A stretch of DNA of 64,000 nucleotides from Sisyra terminalis (Eukaryota; Arthropoda; Insecta; Neuroptera; Sisyridae), in assembly GCA_958496175.1 (NCBI GenBank), contig OY292276.1, positions 33,562,449 through 33,626,448 of the forward strand. Reading direction: 5' to 3'. This document shows, in pieces, positions 53,395 to 64,000 of this stretch. A program made the position numbers and the translations under genes. Positions within the stretch are counted from its first letter, which is position 1; every line of letters starts with the position of its first letter. The notes beneath the pieces are model-generated. The model searched no databases. It saw only the letters and a program-made list of their open reading frames with translations, and was not told the origin of the DNA.

Positions 53395-55200
53395 AATTTA
53401 GCCGTACACCTTACCAATCGAGACCAATAAGGAACTGCTCTCTAAATGCAAATGAGGAGCCCCATTTACAGGGTGTCATTAATAGACTGCTTGGATTAGG
53501 CGCTATCAAACAATGCAAGCCTTGTGAGGGACAGTTCCTGTCTACGTATTTTTTAGTACCAAAACCTAATGGTGAATTTAGGTTTGTTTTAAATTTAAAA
53601 GAAATAAATAATTTTATTCCAACCTCCCATTTTAAAATGGAAGATTTACGTACAGCCCTCAAGTTGATGTCCAAAGGTTGCTGGATGGGAACCATGGATC
53701 TCAAAGATGCTTACTTTCTCATTTTAATTGCAAAAAAAAAAAAATATAGAAAATATCTACGATTCAATTGTTGTTCGAAACAATTGTTGTTCGAATGGAC
53801 CTGTGTACCTTTCGGACTGAACAAAGCACCTTTACAAAAATCTAATTTGTTATTTATAATTTATGTTATTTTTAATTTATTTATATTTATTTGTAATTTG
53901 TTATTTACAAAAAAAAAAAAGCCGATTGTCAATCATTTAAGAGAATTGGGTTGGCTGTCGGTAGTTCACCTAGATGATTGGTTATGTTTCGGTAGAAACA
54001 GAGAAGAATGCTCAAATAATCTGAAGCATACTAAGCATCGCCTAGGATCCTTAGAGTTCGTAATTAATAAAGAAAAAAGCACTCTGGTGTCGAGTACACG
54101 GTGTCAGTTTCTTGGATTCGTATTAGACTCAGAGAAAATGACGGTCGAATTGCCCACAAAAAAGAGACAGTTAATCTATGCGTTGATAATTAAATTCAGG
54201 AAGTTCCATCCGGCAGTTTGCCCAGTTTACGGGAACCATCATTGTGGCATGTCCAGCGGTACAGTATGGCTGGAAATATACTAAAAGCTTGGAAAGACAG
54301 AAGTACTTGGCACTGCTTTAAAGCTCAGGAAACTACGACGCAAAAATGGCGGTAGCGGTAAGCTTGGGATCGGACTTCGCTTGGTGGCAAGATAACATTC
54401 TGACAACGGTGAATCCGATTCGTCAACAGCAATATGAACTAGAAATTTTCACAGACGCATCGCTTACCGGATGGGGAGCTGCATGCAACAATGAACGGGT
54501 CAATGGCGCGTGGGTTGCAAAAGAACTGACTTACCATATTAATCATTTGGAGTTGATAGCGGCATTTTGTCGGATTACAGTGTTTTGCCAAGGACAAGCA
54601 AGGCTGTGAAATTATCTTACGAATCGACAATACCACAGCTATATCTTATATTAATAGAATAGGTGGAATCCAATACCTAAATCTAAACGACATCGCTAGA
54701 AAAATCTGGCAATGGTGTGAACGACGCAATCTGTGGATTATGGCATCCTATATTGCCTCAAAAGAAAACAAAGAAGCCGACCATAAGTCTCGAATTACGA
54801 ACTCAGACACTGAGTGGGAGTTGGTCGACTGGGCATTTCAAAGAATAGTACAAGAGTTTGGAACCCCAGAAATTGATTTGTTTGCTTCCAGAACAAATAG
54901 AAAATGTGAGAAGATTTGCTCATAGCATCACGATCCGGAGGCATATTGCGTGGACGCGTTCACTTGGACCTGGACGAATTTTAGATTTTATGCATTTCCA
55001 CCGTTTTCCCTAATTTTGAAAACCTTAAAGAAACTACAGACGGATCAGGCACAAGGACTCAAGTGCCCCACTGTCTGCAAAAATGCACTTCATGGGCGCG
55101 ATATTGTCCGGAAAACATTCCCAGGGGAAAATATTAATGAGAAGGCGGTCGAGCTGTTGGTAGGATCGGTCACAGACTCTACAATGAGACAGTAGGCAAA
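53395..55200 (+). pseudogene. DIRS reverse transcriptase and RNase H
   Basis: RT blocks: TPYQSRPI (about 53408), FLSTYFLVPKPNGEFRFVLN, HFKMEDLRTALKLM, MGTMDLKDAYF (catalytic Asp), FTCVPFGL-like VPFGLNKAP (53808), then VVHLDDWLCFG (about 53965), where DIRS RTs usually read YLDD. An A/T-rich insert of ~75 bp (about 53845-53920) lies between these last two blocks in frame. RNase H: FTDASLTGWGAA (54450), HLELIAAF (54545), RIDNTTAISYI (54620), and KEADHKSRI (54775). The downstream segment with PEIDLFASRTNRK and FYAFPPFSLI is typical of DIRS. Several frameshifts occur after 54240 and 54610. Confidence 0.88.
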
Positions 55201-55241
55201 ACCACTACAGGAATGGGCTAAATTTTCTGCAGAGAAAAATT

Positions 55242-56055
55242 TTGATTAAACAACCCACAAATCAATCACGTCATCAACTGGTTGACGAAGAAATTCCAAG
55301 ATGGAGCCTCGCATGCTTCGTTAAGCACAGCGAGGTTCGCACTGTCGTTAATTTACGGAGAGAAGATAGGCAAGAATCCTACGATAGCAAGGTTGTTGAA
55401 AGGGGTTTTAATCAAAGGCCAGGAAAACCAAAATACGACAAAATATATAATTTGGACCCCGTCCTAGATAAATTGGAAAAAATATACCCATTGGAAGGCC
55501 GAAGTTTATCAGAATTGACGGACAAATTGGTGTTGTTAGCCGTTATAACGGCTCATCGAAAGCAAACTATTGCCCTTATTAAAGTCAAAAACATTGTTAA
55601 GACGAACGACGGTTACGAAATAAAAATCCCGGATCGAATAAAAACTACAAAATCGGGAGCACGGCATCCATTAATAACTATCCCGAATTTGAAAAAAAAA
55701 ACCCAGACTGTGCGTAGCTTCGGTGTTGGAACAATACCTTGAAACAACTAAAACAAAAAGAGGGAAGACCGAAAGCCTTTTTTTTTTAACCACAAAAAGA
55801 CCGTATGGAGCAGCGTCAAAAGACACAATTAGCCGGTGGATCCGGGCGTTTTTAAGGAAAAGTGGTGTCGATGAAGAGTTTGGAGCACAAAGTGTACGCC
55901 ATGCGTCGACGTCTGCAGCATGGAAAAAAGGGGTTGACATAAACGTCATAAATAGCTTGGCCGGATGGTCGGAGCAATCAAAAACGTTTAACCGATTTTA
56001 TAACCGGCCGATCAGCAATGACAATAGGGCATTTACGGAGGCCGTTTTGAGCTAA
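55242..56055 (+). pseudogene. DIRS tyrosine recombinase
   Basis: First half (55242-55740): LTDKLVLLAVITAHRKQTIA, which holds the first catalytic Arg, and an IKTTKSGARHPLI strand. After a frameshift near 55735, the second half (55723-56055) gives DTISRWIRAFLRK, the box GAQSVRHASTSAAW (second Arg; the His position before it is Gln here), AGWSEQSKTFNRFYNRPI (catalytic Tyr). The ends of the protein are intact. This enzyme would integrate a circular DNA copy without target duplication. Confidence 0.88.
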
Positions 56056-56254
56056 AATAGAATCACCTTTCATGTATCCTACTGTTGTTCCAAGAAAGGT
56101 ATCAATAAATACGTCAACAAATATTAAAAATATTAAAGTTTTTCCCTTAAATCAAAGATAAAAACACGTAGATCTGAAATAAACTCTAAACATCTACGTA
56201 GTAAACTATAAAGCTTTATTCGAACGAGATAAGAAGCTTCATCGTAATTATGCG

Positions 56255-56553
56255 AGTATCTCGTTCGAATAGAGCTTGCACCCTCCCAAAAAAAAAAAAA
56301 AAAAAATGTTCTCTCGCATCAAAGTATCCTGATACCTTCCTCTGCTTGTAATCCCACCCAAATGAAAAAAAAATAATCAAAATTACTTTAAACTATATGA
56401 GTACATGGGTGACGGGAAGGCAGATTGGAGGTTAGATTCAATTTTTGGCTGAAGATTGTGGTGACACCTAGCGGACTAAGACGGTACGTGGAGGACGCGG
56501 AGCCGCTTCAGCCGACGTGGAGGATTTTTTGGATGAGTGTCAGAGGAGAGAAT
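56255..56553 (-). repeat. Jockey 3' flank with DIRS-repeat scrap and A-run
   Basis: Downstream of the Jockey stop (56554) the minus strand carries the 91-bp segment (56486-56396), about 120 bp of unrelated sequence including a T19 run (A19 on plus, 56287-56305), and a partial DIRS terminal repeat (56255-56275). This junction region has been rearranged. Confidence 0.7.
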
Positions 56554-59325
56554 TTAGGCATTAGGATTAGGATGATCCAACAAGTTGGAATGGAATTTTT
56601 GAAATCGTTCTTGGAAAAGGTTAACATCGAAGGGAAAGTTTAGGTCTTTGTGGATGTTACGGTTGCTTACATAATAAGGAGCATTAATTATTTGTCGAAG
56701 AACTTTGGATTGGAAGGATTGGATGATTCGGATGTTTGAAGGTTTTACAGAGCTCCACAGTTCTGCTCCATAAGCCCAGATAGGTCGCAATAGGGTTTTG
56801 CATGTCGTCAGTTTAGTTTTTGTGTTCATTAAAGACTTTGATCTTAATAGTCTGCGTAATAGTCCATATCGTTGGTTGAGCATTTGTCTTTTGAATTTAA
56901 TATGTGGGTTCCAGGTTAAATGACTGTTTAGGTAGAAGCCTAAATAACGAACCTTGGAAGCAGTTCGGATAGTGTCGTTGTCAAAGTAAATTGAAGAATA
57001 TGTCCAGAGTTTCCATTTCTGACACCACCTAGAGATGAGATCGAGGTGGTGCTGCACGGAAGTGATGGTTTTTATGTGATCGGAGTTAGTGGCAAGTATC
57101 GCTGTGTTGTCAGCATAAATGCTTGTGGATGTGTTGGGATGTCAGCAGTATATATGTTGTATAGCAGGGAACCAAGAATACTACCCTGTGGTACTCCAGC
57201 ACAAATGGGAAGGGAGTCAGAGTATTCTGATCCGCACCTAACACTAAAGTAGCGATTTGATAGGTTGGACTGTAGGATAAGGAAATACTGGGTAGATAGG
57301 AGTGCCTTTAGTTTGAATAAAAGGCCAGGATGCCTCACCCGATCGAACGCCTGTGCGACATCCAAGAAAATACCAAGGCACACCTCTTTATTTCTTTATT
57401 TTTAAGAGCTGCAGAAATGGTGTCGACTACTCTGAAGCATTGTTGGAGAGTGGAATGGAAAGGACGGAAACCAAATTGATGTGGTGGAATTACATTTTTG
57501 GTTTCCAGAATAGGAAAAATTCTTTAAAGAAGAAGCCGTTCAAAGATTTTAGAAAGAAGAGGAAGCAAACTAATTGGTCTGTAAGATGAGGGATTGGAAG
57601 AGGGTTTGTTTGGTTTTGGAACCATGACAATGATGGAATGCTTCCAATTTGAGGGATAGTAGGCATTGCGAAGGATAGCATTATATAAAGAAGTGAGTAG
57701 TATAACAGCTCTTCTAGGCATGTGTCGTAGTATTGAAGCGTTAATGAGATCCATACCCGGAGCCTTTTTTAGAGGAGCGTTGTCAATGAAAAACTTAACC
57801 TCGGAAGGTCTAACGGGTTTATCAGGTAATTGTAAGGGAGTATATGTTTGGATATCAACGAGAATATGCTTATCATGTTCTGCATCTTGGATGTTTATGT
57901 GGTGGTGAAGGATTTTACCAGAAGTCGGGAAAATGTTAGGCATCTTTCCTTCTCGCCCCTTACCCAGGAACCATCCTCCGCGCGAATTGCTGATGGCACC
58001 GTATGGAACCCGAGAATTTTCCTAGTTTCTCTCCAAAGAGAGTTATCCTTCGGGGATAGGGATAATAGGTAATTTGAGTATTTTTCGAAGCGGTATTCAG
58101 TGAGTTGGGTTCCAAGGAGAGAGCATAGCCGATTGTAGGTATTTTTATCAGGTGGGTACCTAGTTTGTTGTTACTTGACTCTAGCTCTGCGTTTAGCTCT
58201 CATTGTGGATTGGATGTGATCAGGAAGTTAGTTTTTAGGGTTAATAGTTTTAGATTTGGGAGGATAGCAAGATAATCTTATTGCAGTTTGGATATGGTTG
58301 GTGAATGATTCTACTATCAATATCCATCTGATTTTTGAGTGGGATATTCAAGTTAGGAGAACTGTTAAGAATTGTTTGAAATTCATTCCAGTTAATGGGG
58401 CCCGTGATTAAGATAGATTTTTCAAGTTTCAGGATGGGATATATACTTAAGGTGAGAAGTACTGGAGAGTGATCGGAGGATAGCTCCGCAAAAAAAGCTC
58501 GGCGACAAAAAAGTCCACGACATCCGAAATTCTGTTGGATTCAGAAGGCCAATAGGTTGGATAATTTGGAGGAAAAATATGCAGGTTTTTTGTGCGGATA
58601 AGATCATAGAGTAGTCTACCCTGGGAATTAGGATTAACGCTGCCCCAGCATGAGTGCTTCGCGTTAAAGTCCCCCCCCCCCCTACAACATATCTACTACC
58701 CAGGCACTCAAAGAGAGATTTCAAGTTGGTTGGGGTTAAGGTTGTAGAAGGAGAACAATAAGCTGCTGTGACGTTTAATGGGAATTAGGAAAAATTTAGT
58801 GTGACTGATGAGAGTTTATATTGATCTGTGGATTTTGATATGTACTCAAAGTGTTGGAGGGATTTTTTTTGCAAGGATAGCAGTTCCACCACGCGCTCTT
58901 GGGTTAGGGTGATCACATCTGTAGGTTTGGTAACCAGAAATGTAAAATTTACGTCCGTTCGTCAAGTGTGTCTCCGTGATTAAAGCAACGTCTATGTCTT
59001 TGTCGTTAAGTAGGATTTTAAGTACGTCTATATGGCCAAGTAGTCTGTTAGCATTCCAGAGCAGAGCCATGAAGGGTCTTTCTCTGCATGCCATTCTAAG
59101 TGTTTAAGGATTTAATAGACGAGAGAGGATTTGATTGAGGAACTGTACTAAAGGCAGTGGCTAAAAGGAGGTCAATTTTGATGAGGAAATTGTTGTAAAT
59201 TGGGGAATCAGAAAAATTTGAGGTATTATTTTTTACAGAAGGAAGAGGAGGAGTATTTGCAGATGTGGTTTGTTGGTGAGTGCTTGTCGCTTCCGCGTAC
59301 GAACGGTCAGCAGTCCTTCAAAGAA
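56554..59325 (-). pseudogene. Jockey element: ORF1 tail, endonuclease, RT
   Basis: Minus strand: an ORF1 tail (59325-59105, ADRSYAEATSTHQQ onward), then ORF2 from ATG 59094 (ALLWNANRLLGHIDVLKILL, ITETHLTN, the endonuclease start). RT palm pieces: PLKKAPGMDLINASIL and SYRPISLLPLLSKIFERLLL (57524-57943), FLDVAQAFDRVRHPGLLFKL (57340), GVPQGSILGSLLYNIYTADI (57190); the YADD box region near 57125 is frameshifted (reads TTQRYL). The C-terminal part with VRYLGFYLNSHLTWNPHI and LLRPIWAYGAELWSSV ends at 56554. A C13 run at 58671-58683 breaks the endonuclease. The 5' end is truncated in ORF1. Confidence 0.88.
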
Positions 59326-59339
59326 TAAGTAAGTATATC

Positions 59340-61400
59340 ATAATGTTCATAAATTATTTGTAAATTGGTCTTGAATAAAGTAATGCGAGCATAAATTAAT
59401 TAAAAACTCATTTTACTTTGCTTATAGTGTAGAAATTATTTTGTGGTTGTACCAAAATGTGAAAGGATTTTTTTTTCTTATACAAATAAGGTAGTTATTG
59501 AAAATTTTTAATTTTATTTCATAAAATGTTTATTTTAACAGAGCATTGTTAAATTATATTAATTTGAAGATAATCAAGGTAGAATTGAAGATATATAGCC
59601 ATAGAAAAGAATTATGAAAAAGTAGTATTCAAAAATAAATTCTTAATTCTCATATAGTAATACTCATGTGATAATAATGTATGGCTACAATAAGTATTTT
59701 GATTTTTTTTAGATATAAAAAATATTAAACGCCTTTTTAGCAATAAATAAGGTAACAAAAAAAAACCGTAAAAATTCTTTTAACTATCAATATCTTCATA
59801 AGACCACCGTAAATATAAATGCCACTGTAATATAATACAAATAAACTGAACAAATAATAGATAGACATAAAATAAGATACCATAATCGTAAATTTTTCCC
59901 TTTTTTGCACTAAATATAGTTAAATTAAGACTGTTGAAATTTAGATATAAGTATATATTTAGAATGGAATTTCACAAAGAGGGAAACATATGTAAAAGAC
60001 ATCATAGTGATTTGTCGAATAGCGACAAAAAATGTGGATCGAAGTTTACATATTTAGTTGTAACGGATATTTTTTTTTAAAAGGGAAGAAGCGCATATAA
60101 ATAGTAGAAAAGATTTATTTCAAATATGAAAACTTTAAGTATTTTCAATAAATAAATGGATGAGTGTTTGTGCGAATAAATCTCATGAATGTACTTAAAT
60201 ATATTGCAATTTGCAGCTCAAAATAAATCCGATTTCCAAAGTATAACGGATTAATTTTTTTATATTATTTTTCTCAAATCGTGAGATAACTTGAAACTAT
60301 TTACATATATTCGATATTCGCTTATACTAAAGAATTTGAAAAGTTCTGTACTCCTACAGAAAAAAATTGAAATTCTCAAATAATATTTCAAAAAAAGACA
60401 GCATAACTGTATAAATTAAAAGAATATATATAGTACGATAAATTTTCTTTTAATTTTATTAGTTGGTGTGGAAGACATTTAATAAAAAAAATATTTGAAT
60501 AGAATGGAATATAATTTTGATTTTCGTTTTGAAACTAAAGTTTGTCTTAATCTTATTATTAGGTATATATATGTCAATTACTTATAGAGATTTTATAATG
60601 AAAATATTTGGTTTAATAAACTATTGAAAGTAAAGAACGGCAGCCGTAAGACATATAAGAGACATAATAAGTATAATGTATAAAATGTGTTTAGAAGCCT
60701 TGGAAGCACACCGAAAATTTTATTAGTCGTGTTTAATGAAATGAACAATATTTTGAAATGTATTATATTTGATTTATGAAGGTTTGAAGGCAATAGATTA
60801 CCCAATTATGCCTTATTTGTTGTTTCCAATTAGATTTTATTCGAAGAGTATTTGATATCGCGACATGAACATATTATGAATTGATGTAAATTATTTAAAG
60901 AAAATTACATAAATTATAATTGGCTTTCATATTTGTAAAGATATTTTCTTTTGTGCAAAAAATTATGATTCTGTCAATCCGTCTTAAGAAAATACAAATA
61001 TTTTAAAAATCATTTTTTTTCTCGAAATATAATCAAGATTTTTTTTTATGGTTTAAACTAATTTTTATTTATCCAGAAAATTTAATCAGATTTCGTTTAA
61101 CAGCTCAAAAAATTTTGAAATTTGTTCTATTTTATTTAACTACAACCAAGTGAAATATTTTTAAGGTTTTGAAATTACGACAAAAAAATATTTTCATAGT
61201 AAATCATACTATGTTTATTAAAAACATTATTAAAAAGTAGAACCGACAAAAAAAGGAACATAAAAGTAATTAAGAATCCAATCAAGATAAATCAATTTTT
61301 AAACCAATGAAAAAAACTAATTTTGAGTCGGCGCTAAACTATCAAACACACATATTAGTTAGTTCCATTAACTTGAAAGGTTGATTATTAATGTTAAAAA
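59340..61400. other. AT-rich stretch, no gene seen
   Basis: No plausible exon or repeat terminus on either strand. Confidence 0.5.
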
Positions 61401-61583
61401 AAATATTTTTTTTAATTGTTATTTACCGTTGCTCTATAATTACTAAGGTCTTTAGCGATTCGAGGGTTAATAAAATCTGTAATCGAGAAATATTGAAAAT
61501 TTGCTCGATACGAAGATCGAACCCAAAACCTACCAGTTTTGTAGCGGTCCCTAGACCACTCGGCCACCAGTAAGTGAAGAAGC
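61400..61583 (-). repeat. tRNA-derived SINE copy 2 (full head)
   Basis: On the minus strand the copy begins CTTACTGGTGGCCGAGTGG (A box-like, tRNA-Ser/Leu type), then CTAGGGACCGC, and GGGTTCGATC (B box) about 45 bases on, a tRNA-unrelated body (TCGTATCGAGCAAATTTTCA, AACCCTCGAATCGC) and an A-rich tail. Internal pol III promoter boxes and the second copy at 14095 support a SINE. Confidence 0.75.
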
Positions 61584-61589
61584 AGAGTA

Positions 61590-63530
61590 GTGTATAGTTG
61601 CTAAATAATCCACTACCCAATTAAAATGAATGTTGTGTCCGGACAAAGCAAAATAGATTATTCTTAATAAAATATTGAAAATTAATGCCTATAAACTGTA
61701 ATAGGTATCGCCTTATTACTAGATGAAAAAATAATTCAAGTAATTGTACTTAGCATATCAGCATGAAAACAAAAAGAAAGTGTGTTCAAAAACAGCACAA
61801 GTAATTAACTATTTTTATATTTTTGATATTAACAATAACCTTATTTTTGAATTATTTATTCATACGGTTCTTCACATAATGTGATATTTACTTGGCCTAG
61901 AGAGATAACATGTGAATTTAAGACAAAACTTTTGCATTGATAAGATTAGATATTGAAAATTGTACATATTGAATGTTTTTCAAAATATGAAATATGAGTT
62001 TCTTTAAGTAAATCACTGTTTACATTTATTGTTGATAAGATAGATAGTACATTAACCAACAACAATATTTCTCTAATTGATTTTTTTTTTATTTCAATGA
62101 TTCAATTTTTTATTAAAGAAGGTATAAAATTGAACTTCTCTTATTATTTTTCAGTATAAAAAATAAAATAAAGAAGATAAATAAAATGATTTGTTTTGCG
62201 GTACAAAGCCCATAGTAAGGAAAACATTTTCAAAGAAAATCTTTGGTTTAAGATTGAGGCATGTATATGCATTATAATAATGGATGAAAATTTATTATAA
62301 TGTCAGCTTAAAATAAATTGAAAGATTTAACTAACACAAGGACATCCTGGAGAGTTATAGTTAAAATAACTGGCAAAGGTTTTATTAATATACGTACATA
62401 ATTTGTAAACATTAAACCAAATATCATATGTTACTAATACAAGTACTTAATGTAAATTAGGGAAAATATAATTTGCTTTATAATATAAAAATGTGAATTT
62501 TACATAAATAAAAATGAAAAAAAATTATCTGGGTATAAATATAGAATGATATAAACGGATGCTAGTTGCGTGTGTATTGTGTAATCATACAAAATGAAAA
62601 TACCTAAAGATACCTCTAACCATGCCGAGAGAATGAAGATAAAACATTGAAATTTGGTGGAGGAATTTGCGCATTGAATTTTATTTCGTTCTGGAAATAG
62701 GAGCTATCAAAAAACTAAAGTAATCGTTATGGAGCTTTGCATTTATATTTCACACAAAAACAAAGCATTTACAACAAACAAAAAAACTTACTCCAAACAC
62801 CTCATATCGTAATCCGTCTGTGAATATTAATAACAAAATAGCGAGACATCCATTCATTTCGTTTTTAATAATATAAGCGAATGGGGTGAAATATAGCTTG
62901 CATAAATGCATATTTATCTTCTAAATTTGATCTCACCGTTTGAAATTTATTCATATAAAGATGCTAAAATGGATAAATTTTTCATGCTAATATTACTAAT
63001 TTGATTTACTTAACCTGTTTTACTACAGGTTACACTTTCTAGACATATTTCATTCAGTTTTATGTTCCAAGTTTTGTTATTTGAACAATCAAAAAAAATA
63101 AATAAATAAAGTACAGATAAAACACCGTTAACACATTTAAACTTAAAATTATAATTCATGCATTTTCTGCTGTGCCATATCTACCTAAGAAGTTGAAATT
63201 TAAAGTTTTGAAAATATAAACTGATTTGCGTAGCACCAAATAAAAATGTTTTTGGTTTTTTATGAGTTTATTGAAATATTTTCGTGGTTAGTTAAAACAT
63301 TGTTCATACTCAAATGGAAAAAATAAATTAAAGAAAATAGCATAAATTTGTATACTATCTGTACAACCTTTAAATTTACTACAAATAATGCACTGTTTTA
63401 GTTATTTTTTTTCATATAGTTTGGTTTCCAATCTTCCCAAATAATGAGAAAATATGATGAGCAAACAGGCGGAAAGAATTGCACTCCCCTAGTTGGAGTA
63501 TCTTATGTTATGCATTGATCTCCGTAGGGA
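61590..63530. other. AT-rich stretch, no gene seen
   Basis: Homopolymer and dinucleotide runs only. Confidence 0.5.
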
Positions 63531-63569
63531 AGTTGCAAATATGAGACGCGTTTCAATCTTCTTCACTTG

Positions 63570-64000
63570 TTCGAACGGATAAAGAGTTTTGTTGCGTGGG
63601 AAATTTTGAACAATTTTTCCTATTTTCTAGAAAATTTATCCTTAAACAATAATTTGATGGGGCTAGTATATCTTCTTTATAATACTTGCGTTTTCTAGGA
63701 AGTGGTCGTTTTGACGATGTGTACACTATTTCACTAATTTTTCTTTTTATACTGTTGTTTTTTTTGTCCAGTATCGTTACTTCTTCAAATGCAAATGTAT
63801 GTCCTTTGTCGAAATGATGAAGAACTAGTACGGTTTGATTAGTTTTTATGATATTTGTTGGTTTACAATCATACGTGTGTTAGGCTAATCTTTTTCCTAA
63901 AAGTTACTTGGTTTGGCCAACGTATTTTTTTCCGCAGCTACAGGGAGCTATATATATTAGTTCCGATTCCATTTGTAACGATATTTTGTCTTTTAGTTTC
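63570..64000 (-). pseudogene. Second Penelope-like element: GIY-YIG endonuclease, cut by window edge
   Basis: From the right edge on the minus strand: KDKISLQMESELIYIAPCSC, then GKKYVGQTK (GIY-YIG start with CSCG), a stop, LGKRLA, later VLVLHHFDKGHTFAFEEVTI and KRKISEIVY. This is the GIY-YIG module of a Penelope element, distinct in sequence from that at 18119-20294. Its RT would lie beyond the window. A degraded hammerhead-like end (GTGAAGAAGATTGAAACGCG) lies near 63545-63580. Confidence 0.8.

Larger units (their letters stand above)
51797..56237 (+). mobile_element. DIRS-type tyrosine-recombinase retrotransposon
   Basis: Inverted 44-bp terminal repeats at 51797-51840 and 56194-56237 (ATCTCGTTCGAAT ... 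TTTACTACGTAG) differ at one base. Between them, in order on the plus strand, are a gag-like frame, DIRS-type RT and RNase H, and a tyrosine recombinase, the diagnostic order of DIRS elements, which have no DDE integrase. Multiple stops and frameshifts make it inactive, but one-mismatch terminal repeats suggest it is not very old. Confidence 0.92.

Noticed and set aside
53411..53704. Minus-strand ORF in DIRS
   Set aside because: Shadow of the DIRS RT frame, which shows diagnostic motifs on the plus strand.
61490..61575. Functional tRNA-Ser/Leu gene
   Set aside because: The acceptor and anticodon stems cannot be formed, and a second copy with the same tRNA-unrelated body shows it is a SINE.
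1..64000. CRISPR array, prokaryotic operon or phage signals
   Set aside because: Introns, AATAAA signals and eukaryotic retroelements rule out a prokaryotic source; the repeats seen are transposon ends, not spaced arrays.

Overview
The window is AT-rich eukaryotic DNA with spliceosomal introns, AATAAA poly(A) signals, single-copy animal genes and a very high load of degraded transposable elements. The host genes (cathepsin B, an NRBF2/Atg38-like autophagy factor, a TMEM127-like membrane protein, a His/Pro/Asn-rich secreted protein and a Cys/Gly-rich metallothionein-like protein) and the repeat spectrum (Jockey, BEL/Pao, Ty3/gypsy, DIRS, Penelope, piggyBac, mariner, Harbinger, hAT, MITEs, a tRNA-derived SINE) point to an insect nuclear genome. 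A beetle or hemipteran is possible, but the order is not fixed by what can be read.

Layout. 1-11.1 kb is a transposon graveyard: an RNase H-bearing non-LTR element (1-1563, +), a decayed XPG/FEN1-like family gene (3967-6098, -), a 224-bp tandem duplication, a gypsy integrase tail and LTR start, two Jockey fragments and a mariner-like transposase tail. 11.7-13.9 kb is an apparently intact four-exon cathepsin B gene (-), with a TIR-bounded mariner-type element in its second intron and a GC-AG first intron. 14-28 kb holds a SINE, a duplicated Pro/Tyr-rich pseudogene, a hAT (Buster-like) BED exon, a degenerate Penelope element, piggyBac, a BEL/Pao element with one LTR, an AT microsatellite, a gypsy gag-protease piece and a Harbinger remnant. 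28.2-31.1 kb is bounded by 55-bp inverted repeats of unknown class.

31.8-35.9 kb contains two convergent genes, NRBF2 (+) and a TMEM127-like gene (-); the latter's large intron is full of MITEs and Penelope-type inverted repeats. 36-43 kb has MITEs (one with a perfect 8-bp target duplication), a mariner fragment and a hAT-like remnant. 43.0-45.3 kb is a three-exon secreted-protein gene (-) whose second intron carries, on the other strand, a compact metallothionein-like gene. 45.9-49.1 kb is a Jockey fragment with a long-TIR element (6-bp target duplication) and a solo Pao LTR nested in it, beside a clean solo LTR of another family. 51.8-56.2 kb is a DIRS retrotransposon with 44-bp inverted terminal repeats, next to a Jockey element on the opposite strand; the two share a 91-bp identical inverted segment. 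The last 5 kb is nearly featureless AT-rich DNA with a second SINE copy and a second Penelope lineage at the edge.

How the genes fit together. The host genes do not form an operon-like unit. NRBF2 (autophagy PI3-kinase complex) and TMEM127 (endolysosomal mTORC1 regulator) belong to the same cellular field, and cathepsin B is a lysosomal or gut protease, but their closeness may be chance. Exon boundaries were placed by hand from GT/AG (once GC/AG) signals and reading-frame continuity. Family names come from recognised motifs; no database search was possible.
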